The position numbers were made by a program, and so were the translations under genes. The notes beneath the pieces were generated by a model that did not search any database, was not told where the DNA came from, and was given only the letters and a program-made list of their open reading frames with translations. 64,000 nucleotides of DNA from Romanomermis culicivorax. Lineage: Eukaryota; Nematoda; Enoplea; Mermithida; Mermithidae. The stretch is taken from positions 248,001 through 312,000 of the forward strand of contig CAWUHX010000263.1 of assembly GCA_963922205.1 (NCBI GenBank), given 5' to 3'. Shown piece after piece: positions 58,829 to 64,000 of the stretch; the stretch's first letter is position 1; each line of letters opens with the position of its first letter.

Positions 58829-59114
58829 GGCTATCGGGAGGCGATTCTCCAATGTTTCTCTGCGAACAGGGGCGGTCGGACACCTGGCACTGATGGGCAG
58901 CGGGTACTGTAGACGGGTAAGCGGCGGACGCAGTAACCGGGTATGAATTTATGCAAATTTATTTAATGTAAGGCGGCGGACGCAGTGAAGGTTATTCAAA
59001 TTTATTCAAATTAGGCAACAGGCGGCGGACGCTGACAACAAATCGGACGCAGGGGTAAAACCCAGGAATGAGCGAAAATTTGACAGGAGGTCAGGACACA
59101 GCCGAAACACACGA
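58829..59114. repeat. Insert with GGCGGCGGACGC repeats
   Basis: Three units of AGGCGGCGGACGC, each followed by AT-rich sequence (AAATTTATT), at about 58920, 58972 and 59030. It joins the integrase tail and env fragment of C; origin unknown. Confidence 0.6.
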
Positions 59115-59870
59115 GAGTTTCCCGGGATCGTCAGGGCAACCTGCAAATCATTGATGATGATACGGTTCCCTGATACAGACGCAGTGTAATTACCCTGTGG
59201 TCGATAATGACACTGTGCTGTAAAGTTTGTGGCAGGCCAAACAATTACCCCGTCAAGAGTAGTGCATTAACCTGCAGTGGGACTGCATCTACCTACATCT
59301 CCTAAGGTACTTAGAGCTGTAGTGCCATCCCACGAAGCAACCTGTCCCTCTTCGATGAAGAGGTTAGTCACTGTCTTGCAGACGTCATTGCAGCACCATG
59401 AGTACATCACCTCCAGTGTTTGGTTAGTGCTATAAAAGCCAGGACGTATTTCCATGAGCTTGTGTAAACCAAACACCTTTGTGCGATGTGCTAGCGTACA
59501 CGCCGCAGGTGCTAGATGCTGAGTGGTTATGACGTCTGCAGTAATGCCCCTAGATCTGAAAAAACCAGTATTTGTGCATACCTTACGATTCCGCAAAGTA
59601 CATTTCCATGCTTTAGTCGTGATTGGATCAGAAATAGGTACATATACTGTAACATTCATGCGTCGTGGACTCCACGAAGATTTTGGTGGTTTGCATTCAA
59701 CTTTTTGAGGTTACTCAAGTGGATGACCGCTTCTGGAAAGACCACAAAATTGGTATTGAGTCGCATGTGTTGCAGAGCTCATTCCTAAGAACAGTAGTGT
59801 TACGAAGGCCCAATTTATTACAAACAAAATATTTACAAACGGTGTTTGCAAATTTACACCAAAATTTACA
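59115..59870 (-). pseudogene. Element C env fragment
   Basis: N-terminal third of env: a signal-like stretch (ILFVINWAFVTLLFLG), TQYQFCGLSRSGH, then VCTNTGFFRSRGI and a WCCNDVC motif as in B. Stops at about 59711 and 59267 break the frame. Sequence ends at a junction near 59115. Confidence 0.8.
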
Positions 59871-59891
59871 CTTTTCACCCGTTGGGCGGCT

Positions 59892-60487
59892 TCATTCTTC
59901 GACGTCATTGTCGTCGGACGACACGGGCTCCTCGCCGGGGAAGTCCATGACCAAGCCTCCGCACGGGTGGACTTCTTGAAGAACGCCAATCTTCGGGGAC
60001 CGCGGGACGGTTGCCCTCGGAAATGGTGACGCCTCGGTGACGTTGACGGCGTTGTTAATGGCGGGCAATGGTTCTCCAGAAGCGTTGGCGACCGGTTGCT
60101 GTTGCGCAATCGCGGCCAGTGTTTGGGCTCCCGTCGTCATTGTTGTCGGTGACGTGGCAACAACTGCTGTGGGCCCCACGTTGCGACTGGCCTCCTCCAC
60201 AGCGCGGCAGACGGCGTCCACTGCTTGCGACGATGGTTCACCGTCCAACAGGATCTTGTCCACTGGGGTGGCGCGAATAGTTCCGTCAGTGATAAACTCG
60301 AGCGCCCGTCGAGCAACGTCGGGCCCCAAAACTTGCAACACCGTTGGCGCCGATAGCATGACGTCAGTGGCCGTAAGCGCCTCAACCTCGAACGGCTCAT
60401 TGAGTAGCGCCCAGGGTAGGTGCGGATACTTTTTGGCCAAATCGGTTGATCAAACACCCCACATCGCGTCAGTGATGGATGAGGAAT
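59892..60487 (-). CDS. Element C ORF X, one stop
   Basis: Homologue of B ORF X in the same frame: [59 protein letters not shown] and the acidic end [13 protein letters not shown] replaces tryptophan near the start (about 60452). The Ala/Pro/Thr middle is shorter than in B, as expected for a spacer. The conservation at protein level between two diverged copies argues that the frame is real. Confidence 0.7.
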
Positions 60488-60573
60488 CTGTAAACAAGAA
60501 ATCGTTAAAGCCGGTGACTTATAAGGACATCTGATTTCCAGATCTGAAACTTCAGAAAAAGAAGGTAGTTTAC
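60488..60573 (-). other. 86-nt intron between gag and ORF X, element C
   Basis: Donor ATAG/GTAAAC (60573), acceptor TTTCTTGTTTACAG (60488). Same length, phase and neighbours as in B, with a UAA in the ORF X frame inside it. Confidence 0.65.
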
Positions 60574-62224
60574 CTATCAGATTCATCGATTCCAACTGAC
60601 CGATGACCTCCAACGCGGAATCCATAGGAATTCCGGGGGGCGGTCCCTGGTTAATAACACGTGCCGGCGGCACCATTGTACCTTCCGTGGGTTGATACAA
60701 CGCAATTATGCTGACATTGCCAGTCGTTTTCGGTGTCCTTGATGGGTTTACATTGACCGGCGTCACCTATTGCGGTGGCGGCGGCGGAAAGGCTGATGAC
60801 GAAGTCGATGCTGAAACGACTGCGGCAGCTGAAAACCCAATACTGATTATACAGACAGGATAACACAGTTGTGAGTGATCCGCCAGATGTTCAGCCAGAA
60901 CTTTATCATCCAGATCAAAGAGATCTGGGTGAAGAAGACCCTCGGTAGCCCCTACAGCATTATTTTGCCGTGGGGGGGGGACCGATATTGGTTCCCTGTC
61001 CCGTGAGGAGTTGGATTAGCATATCGCCGAAAATTTCCACTTGCCCCCCAAGGAGAGTAACTAGAATTACCAAAATTAGTCTCACCAGGCAATGCCGAAT
61101 TTCAATTTGGGCAAGCCGTAGCCCTGTGCACTCGTAATTTTCGGCAATGCGGGCAGGATCTGTCGCATCGGTCAGTCGGGTGCGCCCTTGTTCAACAAAA
61201 ATAGCAACCGCTGGCGCCAGTGGTGGTGGCGGTGCTAGGGCCGGCGCTATCTGGATGTTGGGCCCGGCAATTAGCATCATTGTGGGTGCAGCGTCCATGG
61301 TAGGAGCACATCTGTAAATGTGCCCCTGACGGGCGATCGCTTGGGGTTTGGACACGCATCGACGGCGTCGATGACGGCATTGAATTTCTGGAAGGCGGCG
61401 CCGATTGCTGAGCCATAAGTCGAGCAATGTGAGCCGTAAGCCGGGCCATCTCCGATTGTAAAAGTTGAATTTCGTCAGACGGCATTACTGATGGACGTTG
61501 AGCCGTGCCCCTTTGATTCGACATTGACCTGACGTTGTCGGCGGTCCTTTGTTCTGAAGAGAAAACAGCATTAGATGAGGCAGTATACCTAATCTCATCC
61601 CGAAAAATCTGTGATTCCGCGTAACAGGCTGCTTTGAGAGTCTCTTCAAGAGTTGTGAACTCCCTGAACTTAATACTATCTCTAAGGACTGCTTTCAACC
61701 CTCTCAGAAAGATAGGTTTTATAATAGAATCCCTAACGTCAGTGGCGAGATCCAGATAAGCCACTCTGGACAGTCTCTTAAGGTGCTCAAGGTAGACTAT
61801 CATGGACTCAGTCGGCTTCTGCAGGCGATCTTGAATCAATTGCTGATGCAGATCTGAGTCACGCCCTACTGGAAAGTCTCTCCTAAGAAAAGCCGTGAAC
61901 TCTTCCCAGTGGGTAGGCTGCGGAGTACCACTGCTAAAGTCCCGGTAGGATGCCGGAGCAGGACTCCAAAAACGCGATTTTATATGCATGATCTACTTCT
62001 GTTACCCCTTGAAGTGTAAAGAAGCGGGTCAAGTGAGATATAAAATCCGTTATGGACTCACCAAAAGCACCTGAAAAGGCAGGAGGGGCCATGAAGCTGG
62101 ACACAGGAGGCTGCCTTCTGCCATTCATAGCCTCCAGCTTTTGGTTGAGTGGTCCAAGGGCATTCTCAAATGCAGCCTGGACCTTATTCCCAATCTGTGA
62201 AGGTAAATCAATTTCTGACTTCAT
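60574..62224 (-). pseudogene. Element C gag
   Basis: Closely matches B gag (MKSEIDLPSQIGNKVQAAFE, DLHQQLIQDRLQKPTES). There is a frame break near 61960, a UGA in the first half of the CYFC knuckle and a stop after TACPN. It ends at the splice donor 60573. Confidence 0.85.
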
Positions 62225-64000
62225 AGATGAGAATTCGTCTTCCTGTAAGGTATCTAAGACTGATGATCGTGCCTGTGAACTTATTCGATCAAACTGAATA
62301 GAGAGGGGCTCACTTGTCTGCTTAAGCTTAGTACTAAGGCGACAGGAATGCTAGGTGTCTCTATTTTGTAGAAGTGAAGTAAGAGTTACTTTTGTAGTCG
62401 CGTGGCGACGAAGCGCGGGAAGTACGAGATCGTTTGCGCGACGGCGTGTTGAGGCTGTAACTCTTGTTCTTTACAATATCTAGCGGCCACTCAGCAATGG
62501 GGCTGGAAAAGAACAAAGTTTTAGCTCTCAGAACAGCCAGGAGAAAAGATAGGTTGATTCAGAAGGGAATTTATCTGGTCACCTACGTAGTTAAAGAGGG
62601 GATAACCCAAGTGTAAAGAGAGGGAAAATTATACCCAAACTTTTGAAATTAATGGGGCTAGACCTGGTTATTTGAACCAAAAGTAAATAAATTTGAATGA
62701 AATGGTGGAACTCCAACCATAAAACTGAAGGAATCGACGTGAGGATGTATGGATAAACCCGCTCAAAAGGGAATTTTATTTGGAGGTTAAGTCCATTGTG
62801 CTAGTTTACAAACTTTGGGATATGGGAAGGCTCGTAACCGACAAAGTCCTACTCACCAGGAGTAGCGCATGGAGTAGCTTAAGAATTAATAAGTAAAGGG
62901 GGACAAATTAAAGTAAACTTAGTGGGCATAAATAGATAGGGACAAAATTAGTTTACAAACCAGGCTACGCAAAGGGGATGCGCTATTACGCAATCGGCCT
63001 CACCCACTAGGAGCAATTGCGAACTCTGAAAAGTGTGATGACTAGACAGGAGGATCCCGGGAGATGTCATTCGCATGTATGCTACAACCGTGCCCAAAAC
63101 GGGAATGCGCGTTTCGAACAGAACGGGAACTCTCCAGGAGTATTATATACAGCTGGGGGCCGGGTTTCCATTCACTGAGATGAAGTGAGGAATGCAGGTC
63201 ACCAGTTGAGATATAAGAGCACCAAGGTGCTATTCTGACACACTCAGTCAGTAAAAGGGCATGGGGGTCCTTGGCCCAGCTGTGCCAAAAATGGAGGTGG
63301 GGAAATGCAGGCTTCCTCCTATGAATCGAGGCTAAGCTCAACGCATCTTGAGATCAGGGGTACAGTCTGTCTCGAATAAATGAGTGTAAAGTGAGGAGCT
63401 AAGGCGGACTTAGTTGTAACGTGTTTAGGCCGACTCGAACACCTTCGCTTAGGCAGACTAGCGGTTATATTATGCTAAGGGACAAACCAACGGAGGCGGA
63501 CTCAGGATTAAAGGCGACTCTAGTAGGGACAGTATTAGGCCAGCTAACGAAGGCGTTTGAGTGTAAAGAAATGAACACAGGGTTTTACACTTTAGGCCCA
63601 AACAGTGGCTGTGCCGTAATTCCTGAGGAATTATTCTGGTGGGGACACTAAAGAAGATTATAGGTGAGAGAGAAATGCGAGAATTTAGATAAGAAATTTA
63701 CAAGAAGGTTGTCAACCCCTGCAGTTGTTAGACACAGGCAGTACCGACTGCAAATGCCTAATGGTTGCGTATGTTGAACAACCAACCCAGCTGAGGCCGA
63801 GTGTAAACCCGTTCGAACCTGCAGTTAAAGCTTAGAAGGTAGTCACGTGCTGATCCATCAGTGCCGCTACCCTTGCGGACAACTTGATCAGTATCACGGA
63901 CCGAGTCCATCTCAGATTGAGTGAGTATGTCTACTGATGTTTCCCAGGCACCAGTGACACACAGACACGACCCTCAAACAAGAGCCATAGGTGAGAAAGT
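62225..64000 (-). other. Element C 5' leader, runs off window
   Basis: Collinear with the B leader (for example TTACGCAA...GGCCTCAC and CCAACCCAGCTGAGGCCGAG). No gene recognised. The 66-bp array would lie beyond the window. Confidence 0.6.

Larger units (their letters stand above)
58175..64000 (-). mobile_element. Element C: related LTR element, partial
   Basis: From the shared LTR: a 140-bp integrase tail matching B, an unrelated 290-bp piece, an env fragment, ORF X, gag and the 5' leader, which runs off the window. Protease, reverse transcriptase and most of integrase are missing, as is the C-terminal half of env. Confidence 0.85.

Overview
The window looks like repeat-dense nuclear DNA of a nematode, probably not Caenorhabditis. 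Evidence: short exons with TTTNCAG-type acceptors, degenerate TTAGGC words (the nematode telomere unit) in an intron, Tc1/mariner, hAT-like and foldback elements, and a selenoprotein gene whose SECIS has the G-for-A change reported in nematodes. Species cannot be named from sequence alone. All exon models are by eye, checked for splice dinucleotides and phase.

Host genes (1-38 kb). (1) 2877-8311, minus: a four-exon Selenoprotein M gene with an in-frame UGA in a C-G-G-U motif and a candidate SECIS just 3' of the stop. Its 4.9 kb first intron holds a truncated LINE and two foldback elements. (2) 12031-19251, plus: a five-exon, about 526-residue type I membrane protein with signal peptide, vWA-like domain, thrombospondin type 1 repeat, membrane segment and basic tail. 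(3) 27930-37676, plus: an eight-exon, about 1011-residue DEAH-box helicase of the DHX37/Dhr1 family (ribosome biogenesis), with introns filled by satellite-like repeats. Between and inside them lie MITEs, a mariner inserted in a dead Tc1-like element, a solo LTR and microsatellites.

Retroelement block (38.47 kb to the end, minus strand). Element A (38985-48275) is a complete Ty3/Gypsy-type LTR element with 4-bp target duplication. It is inserted at the edge of the 3' LTR of element B. B (38470-58684) and element C (from 58175 past the window end) are related to each other and lie in tandem, sharing the LTR at 58175-58684. In A and B the gene order is gag, env, protease, then the rest of pol, not the usual gag, pol, env; C shows gag then env. 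Gag and env share one reading frame, and in both A and B a UGA separates env from protease in that frame. In B and C an 86-nt phase-1 intron would switch gag out of the env frame into a second frame encoding a conserved acidic protein (ORF X) that ends just before env. All three copies carry stops or frameshifts and look decayed. This retroelement lineage is the best candidate for an undescribed system; the selenoprotein gene is the best-supported host finding.
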